The notes: generated by a model not told the origin, from the letters alone. Counted from the first letter of the stretch, positions 43,498 to 53,243 are shown. The stretch: 64,000 nucleotides of DNA from Rikenellaceae bacterium (GCA_015059925.1 SUZL01000007.1:1-64000), one strand, 5' to 3'. Numbers and translations are program-made.

Positions 43498-43647
43498 AGA
43501 AAATTGGCGTTTGTTCCGAAATCGAACATTTCGGAGGTGGTCAGCCTTGAGAAAATGCGCAATTTTTTGGAAATTGTTGTGTCGAAAAATTGACTTTTCG
43601 TTTTGCGTTTTTTGACTTTTCGTTTTGACGATTATACAAAATGCAAA

Positions 43648-43702
43648 ATGAGGGACCCCTCCGTCCTTCGGACACCTCCCCTCCATAAGGGGAGGAGTTA
43701 AT
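43648..43702 (-). repeat. Repeat family E, short copy
   Basis: CCCCTCCGTCCTTCGGACAC...CTCCATAAGGGGAGGAGTT, next to A7 as other E copies are next to A elements. Confidence 0.8.
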
Positions 43703-43715
43703 AAAAATAAAAAAA

Positions 43716-43885
43716 CCGCACTGCAGAATTTGCGGAAAAAGGGCGGCGCGTCGGCGGAGGGTTAAAAAATGGAGACCTTTTGATTGCTTCAAAAGTGCGA
43801 AGCATCCATTTTACCGACGACGGCGCGCTGACCCCGCAAATTGTGCCTTGCGGCCTTTTTGTGCAACTTTTTCGGAAAAAGTTGC
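43716..43885 (-). repeat. Repeat family A, copy A7
   Basis: 170-bp short form, minus orientation, joined to B6 by the linker that contains GTATCAGCAAGC. Confidence 0.92.
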
Positions 43886-43920
43886 GTGAAAAATAATTTG
43901 GTATCAGCAAGCTGTTTTCA

Positions 43921-44003
43921 CAAAGGTAGATTCCAATCATTTTCACATAGACGCTATCGTAGTATCAGCAAAGCATTATGATGTGAAAATGTGGAATGAC
44001 GTA
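43921..44003 (-). repeat. Repeat family B, copy B6
   Basis: Fold-back of the TTTTCACAT type in minus orientation. Its TACCTTTG points toward A7. Confidence 0.9.
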
Positions 44004-44076
44004 ATTTCTTAATTCTACATTTTGAATTCTGCATTCTGCATTGCATCGGCCGTCGCAGGCCGATGCAGAACAGGCA

Positions 44077-44895
44077 TTACGCCTGCTGGACAAACTCCAA
44101 TAGGGCGGCGGCGCATTCGGCGGGTTGCTCGATGAAGCCCATATGTCCCGACTCGGCGAGCCAGCTCACCTTCGCCTGCGGGTGCGAGGCGACGATCGCC
44201 TCGGCGACCTCGAGGGGAATGTAGGGATCTTTCTTGCCCATTATAAAGAGCTGTGGCACAGACGATTTGCGCAACATCTCGTTCTGGTCGGCACGCTCCA
44301 TCATACCGCCCAGCAGCGCCACGATGCCGTCGTCCTCGGTGATATGAACGCACTCGGTCAGATCGTCGATATAATCCTTCAGGCGGCGGCGATTTTGCTC
44401 GGCGAAGCCCGCCTCGGGAGCCACGCGCGCCAGCGCATCCTTCTTGCCCGCCTTGACGAGGTCGATCTCGCGCTGACGGTTCTCGCGCTTTAGGTCGGTA
44501 TCGGGATTGGGGGTCGAGCTGAGCAGCACCAACCCATCCAGTCGCTCGGGGTAGAGTGCCGCGAAGGCCAACGTGATATATCCGCCCATCGAGTGGCCCA
44601 CGAGCGTACATCGCTCAATATCAAGCGCATCGAGCATATCGCGCACCACGCCCGCCATCTGTTCCATCGTGTGCTTCTCGCCCAGCACCTGCGAGATTCC
44701 GTGGCCGGGGATATCGACCGTGATGACGCGCACGTCGCGCTTGAGCAGCGGCACAAAATCGTCCCAGACGTACATCGACTCCAAATATCCGTGCAGCAGC
44801 ACGACGCACTTCTTCTCGCTCTGGCCCTCGGGCGCAGCACCCGAATCGGCTATATGAAGGGCCACAGAGCCCGCCATAAGAAATCGTTCCTTCAT
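44077..44895 (-). CDS. Alpha/beta hydrolase
   Basis: A 272-residue single-domain hydrolase. [15 protein letters not shown] near 34 is the oxyanion-side HG motif, the nucleophile is Ser in [10 protein letters not shown] near 104, the acid is likely the Asp in [10 protein letters not shown] near 219, and the catalytic His is in [10 protein letters not shown] near 251. Substrate is unknown; similar proteins are annotated as esterases or haloperoxidase-like. The stop codon (TAA) lies inside a partial D palindrome (CAGGCGTAATGCCTG), so the last residue is encoded by the repeat. Confidence 0.9.
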   Translation of the reverse strand: MKERFLMAGSVALHIADSGAAPEGQSEKKCVVLLHGYLESMYVWDDFVPLLKRDVRVITVDIPGHGISQVLGEKHTMEQMAGVVRDMLDALDIERCTLVGHSMGGYITLAFAALYPERLDGLVLLSSTPNPDTDLKRENRQREIDLVKAGKKDALARVAPEAGFAEQNRRRLKDYIDDLTECVHITEDDGIVALLGGMMERADQNEMLRKSSVPQLFIMGKKDPYIPLEVAEAIVASHPQAKVSWLAESGHMGFIEQPAECAAALLEFVQQA

Positions 44896-45289
44896 AGTTA
44901 TAATTTTTGCTCAAATAATCTCTTGCTTTTCTTGCTCCCGACAGCCAACCTTGCGGCCGCTGGCCGCATCAACAGTTTCTGACCCACCCCCAACCCCCGC
45001 CTCAGGCAGGGGCTTTGGTCGCCGCCAAGCGGCTCCGAGTGGAGAGACCAAAAGCCATATAATTCGGGATTGTAAATATACGAAAAAATCAATCTCTATG
45101 CAAATCACCCTGCTTAGGGGCTCATATTCGGTGTTTTACAAACGGCGAACTGCGGCCGTTCGGGGTGCGATTTTTCGCCATCGGAGCTATTTTTTCGCTT
45201 TGGTGCGGCGAGTCGCAGGGCCGAAGAGTCTATTTCGTAATTTTGCTTAGAAAATTATATCAAACAATAACCCAAAAACAGACAAAATT
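44896..45289. other. Divergent gap between hydrolase and radical SAM genes
   Basis: No gene. GGCTTTGGTC at 45011-45020 pairs with GACCAAAAGCC at 45046-45056 (one bulge), enclosing GCCG/CGGC; a CCCCGCCT/AGGCAGGGG hairpin lies just before. TAATTTTG at 45238-45245 is a plausible -7 box for the radical SAM gene, without a clear -33 match. Confidence 0.55.
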
Positions 45290-46276
45290 ATGAAAGCCGA
45301 AAAAGATTTCTTGCGCCTTATCGACCTCATTCAGGCTGGCCACACCCCCACACAGGCCGAGTGCGAGTATCTGCTCGCGTTCGACGAGCGCTCGCTCGAA
45401 GCATCCATCACCCGCGCCGTAGCCGATAGTATGGCTCGCCAGAAATTCAATAATAAAGGTCTGGTATTCGGACAGATAGGTGTCGAGATAGCACCCTGCC
45501 CGGGCCGCTGTAAGTTCTGCTCGTTCTCCGAGGATTTCACCTCGTTCGAGCCCTTCTCGATGAGCGACGAGGCACTCTACGCCGCCGCCGATAACTTCTG
45601 CTCGTCGGGCGAGTTGTTCGCCCTCGCGCTGATGGTTATGCACCACACGCCGTTCGAGCGCACGCTCGACGTGATCAGCAAGGTGCGCGCCCGCATCCCC
45701 GCCAAAACGCAGATTGTGGCCAACCTTGGCGACTTCAGCCGCACGCAGGCCGCCGAACTGAAGGCTGCAGGTGCCAACGGCGCCTACCACGTTTGGCGCT
45801 TGGGTGAGGGCTGCGACACGCAGTTCCCCGCGACGCAGCGCCTCTCGACCATCGAGAACATCAAGGCTGCGGGCCTCGACCTCTACTACTGCTGCGAGCC
45901 CATCGGTCCCGAGCACACCCCCGCGCAGATGGCCGAGATCATAATGAAGGGACTCGACTACGAGTGCTTCCAGCACGGAGCTATGCGCCGCGTGCCGCTG
46001 GCAGCCTCGCCGCTGGGACACTATGGTCAGATCAGCGAGTCGCGTCTGGCGCAGATTACGGCCGTCGTAACGCTCGTGGCGTTGCACAGCCCCGAGATTA
46101 CCACTGTAGGTGTCCACGAGCCCAATAAGTTGGGCCTGATGTCGGGTGCTAACGCCATCTACGCCGAGACGGGTGCCAACCCCCGCGACACGGAGAAGGA
46201 GACGCTCGGAAATCGCGGTCTGGATATTGCTGCCTGCAAGCAGATGTATCTTGAGTGCGGATTCGATATTGCATAA
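45290..46276 (+). CDS. Radical SAM protein, biotin synthase-like
   Basis: A 328-residue AdoMet radical enzyme. The 4Fe-4S motif CxxxCxxC is APCPGRCKFCSF near residue 66. A BATS-like C-terminal portion and the TIM-barrel pattern (VANLGDFSRTQAAELKAAGA, RLSTIENIKAAGLDLYYCCE, IGPEHTPAQMAE) resemble BioB, HydE and PylB enzymes. True BioB cluster-2 ligands were not clearly found, and no biotin genes lie nearby, so the substrate is open. It is monocistronic, with a terminator after it. Confidence 0.85.
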   Translation: MKAEKDFLRLIDLIQAGHTPTQAECEYLLAFDERSLEASITRAVADSMARQKFNNKGLVFGQIGVEIAPCPGRCKFCSFSEDFTSFEPFSMSDEALYAAADNFCSSGELFALALMVMHHTPFERTLDVISKVRARIPAKTQIVANLGDFSRTQAAELKAAGANGAYHVWRLGEGCDTQFPATQRLSTIENIKAAGLDLYYCCEPIGPEHTPAQMAEIIMKGLDYECFQHGAMRRVPLAASPLGHYGQISESRLAQITAVVTLVALHSPEITTVGVHEPNKLGLMSGANAIYAETGANPRDTEKETLGNRGLDIAACKQMYLECGFDIA

Positions 46277-46330
46277 AATATAAGGAGGGGACTTCAAATA
46301 ATTTTCTCATTCTCGTGTGGGTTACCTCCG

Positions 46331-46363
46331 AAGGGCTGTCGTCAAAGGGCGATAGCCCTTTTC
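46331..46363 (+). terminator. Terminator of the radical SAM gene
   Basis: AAGGGCTGTCG and CGATAGCCCTT arms with a TCAAAGGG-type loop and TTTT, 55 bases after the stop. Confidence 0.8.
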
Positions 46364-46376
46364 TAATTCTTTTCAA

Positions 46377-46459
46377 CAAAGGTAGATTCTAATCATTTTC
46401 ACATAGACACTATCATAGTATCAGTCGGGCAAGATGATGTGAAAATGTGGAATGACGTA
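46377..46459 (-). repeat. Repeat family B, copy B7
   Basis: TTTTCACAT-type fold-back, minus orientation, without an attached A element. It sits directly upstream of the Omp85 gene promoter. Confidence 0.88.
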
Positions 46460-46468
46460 GTTATTAAT

Positions 46469-46499
46469 TTTGAATTAGAGCAAAATATTACTACATTTG
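46469..46499 (+). promoter_or_regulatory. Promoter of the Omp85 gene
   Basis: TTTG at 46469-46472 comes from a TTTTGAA heptamer beside B7; 19-bp spacer; TACATTTG at 46492-46499. Full match to the consensus. Confidence 0.8.
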
Positions 46500-46567
46500 A
46501 ACATTAATTTGGCGTGGTATGTGCTGCTTGGATTGCGCGGCCGACTACGAGAAGCGTGAACGGAGAG

Positions 46568-48946
46568 ATGAGAGCTATCAAATTGGTGTTTTGGTTGTGC
46601 GCGTTGGGCATTCTTTGCTCGGCGTGCAGCGTCACGCGCCGCCTGAGCGAGGGCGAGTACCTCGTGCAGCAGGTGAAGATCAGCACCGACCACACCGTCC
46701 CCAAGAGCGAGCGCATAACTGCCGCCGAATTAGAGCAATACGTCCGCCAGACACCCAACAAACACTTCCTCGGCACCAACTTCTACGTCTGGGCCTACAA
46801 CTTGGCCAACCCCGCGAAGGACAACTGGTGGAACAACTTCAAACGCAAGGTGGGCGAGGAGCCCGTGCTGCTCGATATGGGCCTCACTGAGCGCAGCGCC
46901 GACAACCTTAAGACCTATATGAACTCGCGCGGCTACTACTCCTCGTCGGTCGATTATGCGGTCGATACCACCCGTCGTGCCCGCCGTGCCTACATCACCT
47001 ACCGAACACATCAGGGCGAGCCCTACCGCATCAGAAGCCTGAAGTACGACTTCCGCGACAAGATAATCGCGCCCGTCATCGAGTCAGATACGGCGCAGTC
47101 GCTCATCCGCGTGGGTAACATCTTCGACATCACCGAGTTGGATCGTGAGCGCGAGCGCATCGCCGCCTACCTGAACGATCGCGGCTACTACAACTTCTCG
47201 GTCAATAACATCGAGTATCGTGTCGATACGCTCGGCGGCAACCGCGAGGTGGGCATCCGTATGATCGTCAGACGCAACACTACGGGCTACAACGAGCGCG
47301 GCGAGGCCATCGAGGAGGACAACCGCATCTACCGCATAACGGAGATCAACGTGCTGCCCGACTACGACCCCTCGGAGGATGAGCGAGCGCGCAGCGAGTC
47401 GATGAGCGACACGACCTACTACCGCGGTCTGAACATTATCTCCGCGGGCCGATCGAACGTGCGCCCCGCCGTACTGAGAGCCGCTATTCCGCTTTCGCCC
47501 AATAAGTTATACAGCGCTTCGGATGTCGATCGCACCTACAACGATATTATGTCGCTCGGCTACTTCAAGAGCGCCCGCATAGCCTTCGAGGAGCTGCCGC
47601 GAGGCGAGGATGACACGCTTGTTGTGAACTACGCCGGCGACGGCCGCGAGGCCTACTCGCCCGAAACGTTCGATGCCATCCGTGAGGGTTACCTGCGTTG
47701 CTACATCTTGGGCGCACCCACGCTCAAGCAGGGTTTCAATCTTGAGCTGGAGGGTAGCACCACGTCGAGCTTCTACGGCCTGTCGGCTACGGTGGGCTAC
47801 CAGAACCGCAACCTGTTCCGCGGCGTGGAGACTCTAAATACCTCGGTAACATTCGGTTACGAATATATGAAGGCGCCGCACACCTCGCGTCGCCGCGCCA
47901 ACGAGATCGGTCTCTCGGTCGGTTTGTCGTTTCCGCGATTTGTCGCTCCGTTCCGCATCTCGACGCGCAACGTGAATATGCCGCGCACGAGGGTGGAGCT
48001 GTCATACAATTTTCAGGATCGCCCCTACTACCAGCGCGACCTCTCGCGTGCGACGTGGACCTACTCGTGGCGTAGCCTGAATGGCCGTTACAGCTACCAG
48101 CTGCGACCGATCGACCTGAACTGGATCCACGTCGGATATATCGACGAGGGCTTCTTCTCCTCGCTCGAGAATGAGTACCTGCGCCAGAGTTACCTCACGC
48201 AGGCCATCGTCGGCCTCTCGGCATCATACACCTATAATAATCAGGGCAAAAACCCGCGCGGTAACGCCACGCTGATGCACCTGAATTTCGAGTCGTCGGG
48301 TAATCTATTGAACCTCTTCGAGCGTGCCCTCTCGCACAAGACCGAGGAGGGATATTATGAGATTTTGGGTGTGCGCTACTCGCAGTATGTGCGTGGCGAT
48401 GTGAGCCTTAGCCGCCAGATTATGTTGGGCGAGAAGACCGCCATCGCGGGCCGCATCTTTGCGGGCGTGGGTGTGCCTTACGGCAACTCTACGGCGCTGC
48501 CTTTCGACCGTATGTTCTACGTCGGCGGTAGCAACAGTATGCGCGGCTGGACGCCCCGAACGCTCGGCCCCGGCAACACGCCCGAGCAGAATACGCCCTA
48601 CCCCGTGCAGATGGGCGATATGCGATTGGAGGCCAATCTCGAGTTCCGCTTCCCGATCTGGGGTATGTTCAACGGTGCTACGTTCCTCGATCTGGGTAAC
48701 GTGTGGTACTTGGGCGGCAAGCGCGCGCAGGTGCCCGAGGATGGCGTTTTCCACCTCGACAGATTCTATAAGCAGCTGGGCTTCAACACGGGCCTCGGCC
48801 TGCGTATCGACATCAAGTTCGTGATCCTGCGCCTCGACTGGGGCGTGCAGCTCCACTCGCCCAACCTCCCCGCCGGCGAGCGCTGGATCCAAGGCCTGAA
48901 GTGGAAGAGAACTGCTCTCAACTTTGGTGTTGGCTATCCGTTCTAA
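46568..48946 (+). CDS. BamA/TamA family outer membrane lipoprotein
   Basis: About 792 residues from MRAIKLVFWLCALGILCSAC, a lipoprotein signal with lipobox CSAC. POTRA-like domains (about 30-400; GEPYRIRSLKYDF, ITEINVLPDYDP) precede a 16-strand Omp85 barrel ending in the C-terminal beta signal ...RTALNFGVGYPF. The lid motif equivalent FYVGGSNSMRGWTPR (related to VRGF/Y of BamA) lies near 660. As in other Bacteroidetes lipid-anchored Omp85 proteins, it likely inserts or exports an outer-membrane component. A longer upstream frame exists from 46514 but is not needed. It is preceded by its own promoter. Confidence 0.9.
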   Translation: MRAIKLVFWLCALGILCSACSVTRRLSEGEYLVQQVKISTDHTVPKSERITAAELEQYVRQTPNKHFLGTNFYVWAYNLANPAKDNWWNNFKRKVGEEPVLLDMGLTERSADNLKTYMNSRGYYSSSVDYAVDTTRRARRAYITYRTHQGEPYRIRSLKYDFRDKIIAPVIESDTAQSLIRVGNIFDITELDRERERIAAYLNDRGYYNFSVNNIEYRVDTLGGNREVGIRMIVRRNTTGYNERGEAIEEDNRIYRITEINVLPDYDPSEDERARSESMSDTTYYRGLNIISAGRSNVRPAVLRAAIPLSPNKLYSASDVDRTYNDIMSLGYFKSARIAFEELPRGEDDTLVVNYAGDGREAYSPETFDAIREGYLRCYILGAPTLKQGFNLELEGSTTSSFYGLSATVGYQNRNLFRGVETLNTSVTFGYEYMKAPHTSRRRANEIGLSVGLSFPRFVAPFRISTRNVNMPRTRVELSYNFQDRPYYQRDLSRATWTYSWRSLNGRYSYQLRPIDLNWIHVGYIDEGFFSSLENEYLRQSYLTQAIVGLSASYTYNNQGKNPRGNATLMHLNFESSGNLLNLFERALSHKTEEGYYEILGVRYSQYVRGDVSLSRQIMLGEKTAIAGRIFAGVGVPYGNSTALPFDRMFYVGGSNSMRGWTPRTLGPGNTPEQNTPYPVQMGDMRLEANLEFRFPIWGMFNGATFLDLGNVWYLGGKRAQVPEDGVFHLDRFYKQLGFNTGLGLRIDIKFVILRLDWGVQLHSPNLPAGERWIQGLKWKRTALNFGVGYPF

Positions 48947-48955
48947 GAGTTATTT

Positions 48956-49560
48956 TATTGATAATCATTAGTTTTATATACTTTCTTTTTTATTAAAATA
49001 AAAGATAAGAAAGAAAAAAAGTATGTTATAAACATATTTCTCAGTCTCTTATTGAGTGTTGAAAAGTGGCGGAAAAGAGTTAATAAAATTGTTGAAAAAT
49101 TGGTGATTCGGTGATGATAAGTATTGATAAGTTTTTGGGTGCGAAAACCGTCAAAATCGTAACTCGTTAGTAACGAATGGGGGTTGTGAATGACCAAATT
49201 TTTATGCTAAAAATTATTAAAAATTTTGAAGATAGTTATCATCCTTTTTCGAGCGGCGATTGTGGAGATTTTATAGGTGTTGAGATGTTGATTACGGATT
49301 TCGACAATTTTCTGTTTTTACTTTTTTATTTAATTATATTTTAATGTAAAAAAATAAAAATCAATAAAATAGAAAATTATAGCGGTGTAAAAAACTCTGT
49401 TGAAAAGTTGTCAATTGGTGTGGAAAAATTATTCTGAAAAAAGATATCAACACTATCAACAGCCCTTTATTTTTATTCTTTATTCTTATTATTTATAAAT
49501 AAAGTAAAAAAATATAAAATCAATTTGTTGACAACAACCGGCCTTCGCGGAAAAAATTTT
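48956..49560. other. Candidate chromosomal replication origin (AT-rich, DnaA-box-like cluster)
   Basis: 600 bases without genes and extremely AT-rich. DnaA-box-like nonamers (TGTKGAAAA, complement of TTTTCMACA) lie at 49057, 49090, 49398 and 49419; the last, TGTGGAAAA, is the complement of TTTTCCACA. ATATCAACA and CTATCAACA lie in tandem at 49444-49461. A further TTGTTGACAAC is at about 49526. Two parS-like 16-mers and mnmG lie 3-6 kb away. Not proven: dnaA itself is not in the window. Confidence 0.5.
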
Positions 49561-49974
49561 CGAACTCTCGGTGGTGCCGTCATTGCGAGGATGGCCGAAT
49601 TTCGGGAGTGAGGGCGTGGGGGTGAGTCGGAATGCTGCCCGGGCGATGGAGGCTTGGGAGGTGTTTGAGCGGAGAGCACGAGGCGAGCGGAAAGAGGATT
49701 GTTTCAGGGCCGAGAAAGGGCCCTTTTTTTGGCTCTCGGGGGATGGGTGGTAAAACTCTTCGCAGGGTATATTTGATGCCGCAGAAAAGGCTAAAAAGTG
49801 AGCTTTAATTTTATTCCGAACAGCTCTTTATACCATATTATATTAGAATAATGCCAAAAAATTTCCGAAAAGAGATAAAAAGTTGTATTTTTGAAGTTGA
49901 TTTTGCCGTATAATGCGCTCACGCGCCGAGGAGCAAAATCGAAACAAAAGTTGAAGACAAATAATTATATCAAT
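49561..49974. other. metG upstream region
   Basis: No supported gene. GGGCCGAGAAAGGGCCC at 49710-49726 followed by T7 is a good terminator-like hairpin facing right. TATTTTTG at 49886-49893 is a probable -7 box for metG, giving a leader of about 75 nt. Confidence 0.55.
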
Positions 49975-52020
49975 ATGGCAGAGAAAAATTTCAAGCGAGT
50001 ACTCATAACATCGGCACTCCCCTATGCCAATGGCCCCGTACATATCGGCCACTTGGCGGGTGTTTACGTCCCCTCGGATATCTATGCGCGCTACCAGCGT
50101 CTGCGCGGGCGCGATGTAATCTCGGTTTGCGGCAGCGACGAGCACGGCGTGCCCATCACCATCAAAGCACGCAAGGAGGGTATCACCCCGCAGGATGTTG
50201 TCGATCGCTACCACGCCATCATCAAGGATGCGTTCCAGCGTCTTGGTATGTCGTTCGACATCTACTCGCGCACCTCATCGCCCACCCACCGCACAACGGC
50301 ATCGGACTTCTTCCGCAAGCTCTACGACGAGGGTAAGTTCATCGAGCAGACCTCGGAGCAGTACTACGACGAGGAGGCCAAGACCTTCCTCGCCGACCGC
50401 TACATCGTCGGCACCTGCCCCCGCTGCCAGAGCGAGGGTGCGTATGGAGACCAGTGCGAGAAGTGCGGCTCGACGCTCTCGCCCGACGAGCTGATCAACC
50501 CCACGTCGAAGCTTTCGGGTTCTACTCCTGTGAAGAAACCAACAAAACATTGGTATCTTCCTTTGGATCAGTACGATGCGTTCCTGCGTGAGTGGATTTT
50601 GGAGGGCCACAAGGAGTGGAAATCCAACGTCTATGGCCAGTGTAAGTCGTGGCTCGATACGGGCCTGCAGCCGCGTGCCGTAAGTCGCGATCTGGATTGG
50701 GGTATCCCCGTGCCGGTCGAGGGCGAAGAGGGCAAGGTGTTGTATGTATGGTTCGACGCTCCGATTGGCTATATCTCTGCTACTAAGGATCTTACGCCCG
50801 ATTGGGAGAAGTATTGGAAGGACGATCAGACCAAGATGGTACACTTCATCGGCAAGGACAACATCGTCTTCCACTGCATCGTCTTCCCCTCGATGCTGAA
50901 GGCTCACGGCGACTACATCCTGCCCGAGAACGTGCCCGCAAACGAGTTCCTCAATCTGGAGGGCGACAAGATCTCGACCTCGAAGAATTGGGCCGTTTGG
51001 TTGCACGAGTACCTCGATGACTTCCCCGGCAAGGAGGATGTGCTGCGCTATGTTTTGTGCGCCAATGCGCCCGAGACGAAGGATAACGACTTCACTTGGA
51101 AGGATTTTCAGGCTCGCAACAACAACGAGCTGGTAGCGATCCTCGGTAACTTCGTGAATCGCGCTCTGGTGCTGACGAAGAAATACTACGGCGGCGCCGT
51201 TCCCGAGTGTGGCGAACTGACTGATTATGACCGCGATACGATTGCCGAGATGGCAGGTATCAAGGCCTCATTGGAGTCAAACATCGAGAATTATCGTTTC
51301 CGCGAGGCACTGAAGGATGCAATGTCGGTTGCCCGCATCGGAAATAAATATCTGGCCGACACCGAGCCTTGGAAGGTCGTGAAGAGCGATCCCGAGCGCG
51401 TTAAGACCATTCTTAACATTGCGTTGCAGATTACGGCCAACATCACCATCGCCATCGAGCCCTTTATGCCCTTCTCGGCCGAGAAGATTCTGAAGATGCT
51501 CGCGATCGAGAAGCTTGGCTGGGACAACCTCGGCTCGATGAGTCTGATCGCTGCGGGCCACCAGATCGGCGAGCCTTCGCTCCTGTTCGAGAAGATCGAG
51601 GACGACGTTATTGAGAAGCAGCTCAAGCGTTTGGAGGAGATCAAGAAGGCCAATGCCGCAGCTGCCGCTGCCGAGCACGTAACGGAGCAGAAGGAGGAGT
51701 GTTCGTTCGACGATTTCCAGAAGATGGACATCCGCGTTTCTACGATTTTGGAGGCCGAGAAGATCGCCAAGACCAAGAAACTCCTGAAGCTGACCGTCGA
51801 TACGGGCATCGACAAGCGCACCATCGTGTCGGGTATTGCCGAGCATTTCAAGCCCGAGGAGCTTGTCGGTAAGCAGGTTTTGGTGTTGGTGAACCTCGCT
51901 CCGCGCGAGATGAAGGGCGTAACGTCGCAGGGAATGATCCTGATGGCGGAGGATGCGAGCGGTAAGTTGGAGCTGCTCTCGCCCGAGAACAAGACCAATA
52001 ATGGCGCTATTGTAGGCTAA
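49975..52020 (+). CDS. metG: Methionyl-tRNA synthetase
   Basis: Class I synthetase of about 681 residues with a C-terminal tRNA-binding domain. HIGH motif in [16 protein letters not shown] near 16; zinc-binding [19 protein letters not shown] near 145; KMSKS equivalent DKISTSKNW near 332; anticodon-binding helices about 400-540. The EMAP II/Arc1p-like domain begins [20 protein letters not shown] near 577. The start [11 protein letters not shown] is preferred over an in-frame ATG at 49891, which overlaps the -7 box. ilvE follows after 26 bases. Confidence 0.97.
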   Translation: MAEKNFKRVLITSALPYANGPVHIGHLAGVYVPSDIYARYQRLRGRDVISVCGSDEHGVPITIKARKEGITPQDVVDRYHAIIKDAFQRLGMSFDIYSRTSSPTHRTTASDFFRKLYDEGKFIEQTSEQYYDEEAKTFLADRYIVGTCPRCQSEGAYGDQCEKCGSTLSPDELINPTSKLSGSTPVKKPTKHWYLPLDQYDAFLREWILEGHKEWKSNVYGQCKSWLDTGLQPRAVSRDLDWGIPVPVEGEEGKVLYVWFDAPIGYISATKDLTPDWEKYWKDDQTKMVHFIGKDNIVFHCIVFPSMLKAHGDYILPENVPANEFLNLEGDKISTSKNWAVWLHEYLDDFPGKEDVLRYVLCANAPETKDNDFTWKDFQARNNNELVAILGNFVNRALVLTKKYYGGAVPECGELTDYDRDTIAEMAGIKASLESNIENYRFREALKDAMSVARIGNKYLADTEPWKVVKSDPERVKTILNIALQITANITIAIEPFMPFSAEKILKMLAIEKLGWDNLGSMSLIAAGHQIGEPSLLFEKIEDDVIEKQLKRLEEIKKANAAAAAAEHVTEQKEECSFDDFQKMDIRVSTILEAEKIAKTKKLLKLTVDTGIDKRTIVSGIAEHFKPEELVGKQVLVLVNLAPREMKGVTSQGMILMAEDASGKLELLSPENKTNNGAIVG

Positions 52021-52046
52021 AAAATTAACCATAAAAATCTTTGGCT

Positions 52047-53066
52047 ATGAAAAATATTGATTGGAATAACATTGGTTTCGATTATATGCCGACCAATTGC
52101 AACGTCCGCGCATATTATAAGGACGGTGCTTGGAGCGAGTTGGAGTACACCGACAACGAGTATATCAATATGCATATGGCAACCACCTGCCTCCACTACG
52201 GTCTCGAGTGCTTCGAGGGCCTGAAGGCTTTTCGTGGTGCTGACGGCAAGGTGCGCCTGTTCCGTGCCGACGAGAATGGCCGCCGTATGGAGTCATCGGC
52301 TCGCAAGTTGTGCCTACCCGTGCCTCCCGTTGAGATGTTCGTTAAGGCGTGCTACGAGGTTGTCAAGCGCAACATCGAGTTCGTGCCTCCCTACGAGTCG
52401 GGCGCGTCGTTGTATCTGCGTCCCGTGCTGTTGGGAACGAAGGTTGGCATCGGCGTGAAGGCTTCACACGAGGCGATGTTCTTCGTCTTCTGCTCGCCCG
52501 TTGGGCCTTACTTCAAGGGTGGAATGAAGCCCATCAAGGTGATCATCGACCGTGTTCAGGATCGCGCTGCTCCACGTGGAACAGGCGACATTAAGGCGGG
52601 TGGAAACTATGCATCTTCCATATTCTCAGGCGAAAAGGCTCATCAGTTGGGTTACTCAAACGTGATGTATCTCGACGCTACGGAGCATAAATACATCGAG
52701 GAGTGCGGCGCTGCCAACTTCTTCGGAATCAAGGATGGCAAGTACATCACACCCAAGTCGCCCTCGATTTTGCCCTCGATCACCAATAAGAGCCTGCGCA
52801 CGCTGGCCGAGGATATGGGCCTCAAGGTCGAGGAGCGTCCCGTTCCCGTCGAGGAGTTGGCTTCGTTCGAGGAGGCCGGCGCCTGCGGTACTGCGGCTGT
52901 GATCTCGCCCATCGGCTATGTTTTCGACATCGACACCGAGGAGAAGATAACCTATGGCGATGGCCAGACTGTCGGCAAGACCTGTCTTGCGCTTTATAAT
53001 AAGTTGCAGGATATTCAGTATGGACGTGCGGAGGACAAATTCGGCTGGACAATTGAAATTATCTAA
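52047..53066 (+). CDS. ilvE: Branched-chain amino acid aminotransferase
   Basis: PLP fold-type IV transaminase of about 339 residues, interconverting Leu, Ile, Val and their 2-oxo acids. LHYGLECFEGLKAFRG near 52 and the PLP-lysine region TGDIKAGGNYASS near 183 are diagnostic, with EECGAANFFGI near 215 and the ILPSITNKSLRTLAEDMG block near 241. The coding sequence contains the parS-like TGCTCCACGTGGAACA at 52568-52583. It lies 26 bases after metG on the same strand; the stop is followed by about 150 bases before a terminator. Confidence 0.95.
   Translation: MKNIDWNNIGFDYMPTNCNVRAYYKDGAWSELEYTDNEYINMHMATTCLHYGLECFEGLKAFRGADGKVRLFRADENGRRMESSARKLCLPVPPVEMFVKACYEVVKRNIEFVPPYESGASLYLRPVLLGTKVGIGVKASHEAMFFVFCSPVGPYFKGGMKPIKVIIDRVQDRAAPRGTGDIKAGGNYASSIFSGEKAHQLGYSNVMYLDATEHKYIEECGAANFFGIKDGKYITPKSPSILPSITNKSLRTLAEDMGLKVEERPVPVEELASFEEAGACGTAAVISPIGYVFDIDTEEKITYGDGQTVGKTCLALYNKLQDIQYGRAEDKFGWTIEII
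52568..52583. other. parS-like site 1 (inside ilvE)
   Basis: TGCTCCACGTGGAACA differs from the ParB target TGTTCCACGTGGAACA at one base. An identical 16-mer lies 625 bases away. Confidence 0.6.
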
Positions 53067-53192
53067 TAATACTCTTTTGGCATCTGGCTCGATTTCGGGT
53101 TGCTCACATACGTCGAGTATGCTCCGCACCCTCAATCTTCGGCCAGCTTCAAAATAGTTATTATTATATTAATTTCTTCTGTTAAATGGAAT

Positions 53193-53208
53193 TGCTCCAC
53201 GTGGAACA
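53193..53208. other. parS-like site 2 (intergenic)
   Basis: TGCTCCACGTGGAACA, identical to site 1, in non-coding sequence between ilvE and its terminator. Confidence 0.65.
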
Positions 53209-53218
53209 TAAATAAAAA

Positions 53219-53243
53219 GAGAGGCCGAAAGCCTCTCTTTTTT
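53219..53243 (+). terminator. Terminator downstream of metG-ilvE
   Basis: GAGAGGC and GCCTCTC arms with CGAAA loop and T6. It lies about 150 bases after the ilvE stop, beyond parS-like site 2. Confidence 0.88.

Larger units (their letters stand above)
43498..44076. other. Right border of the accessory element and repeat cluster
   Basis: No gene. CCGAAAT/ATTTCGG inverted repeat at 43516-43534. TTGACTTTTCGTTTTG occurs twice (43590 and 43612). E (minus), A7 (minus), B6 (minus), C-type heptamers and a partial D palindrome follow. Confidence 0.75.

Noticed and set aside
37893..43640. Integrase, tRNA attachment site or terminase in the phage-like element
   Set aside because: Looked for specifically; no tyrosine or serine recombinase motif, no tRNA end and no Walker-type terminase frame was found.
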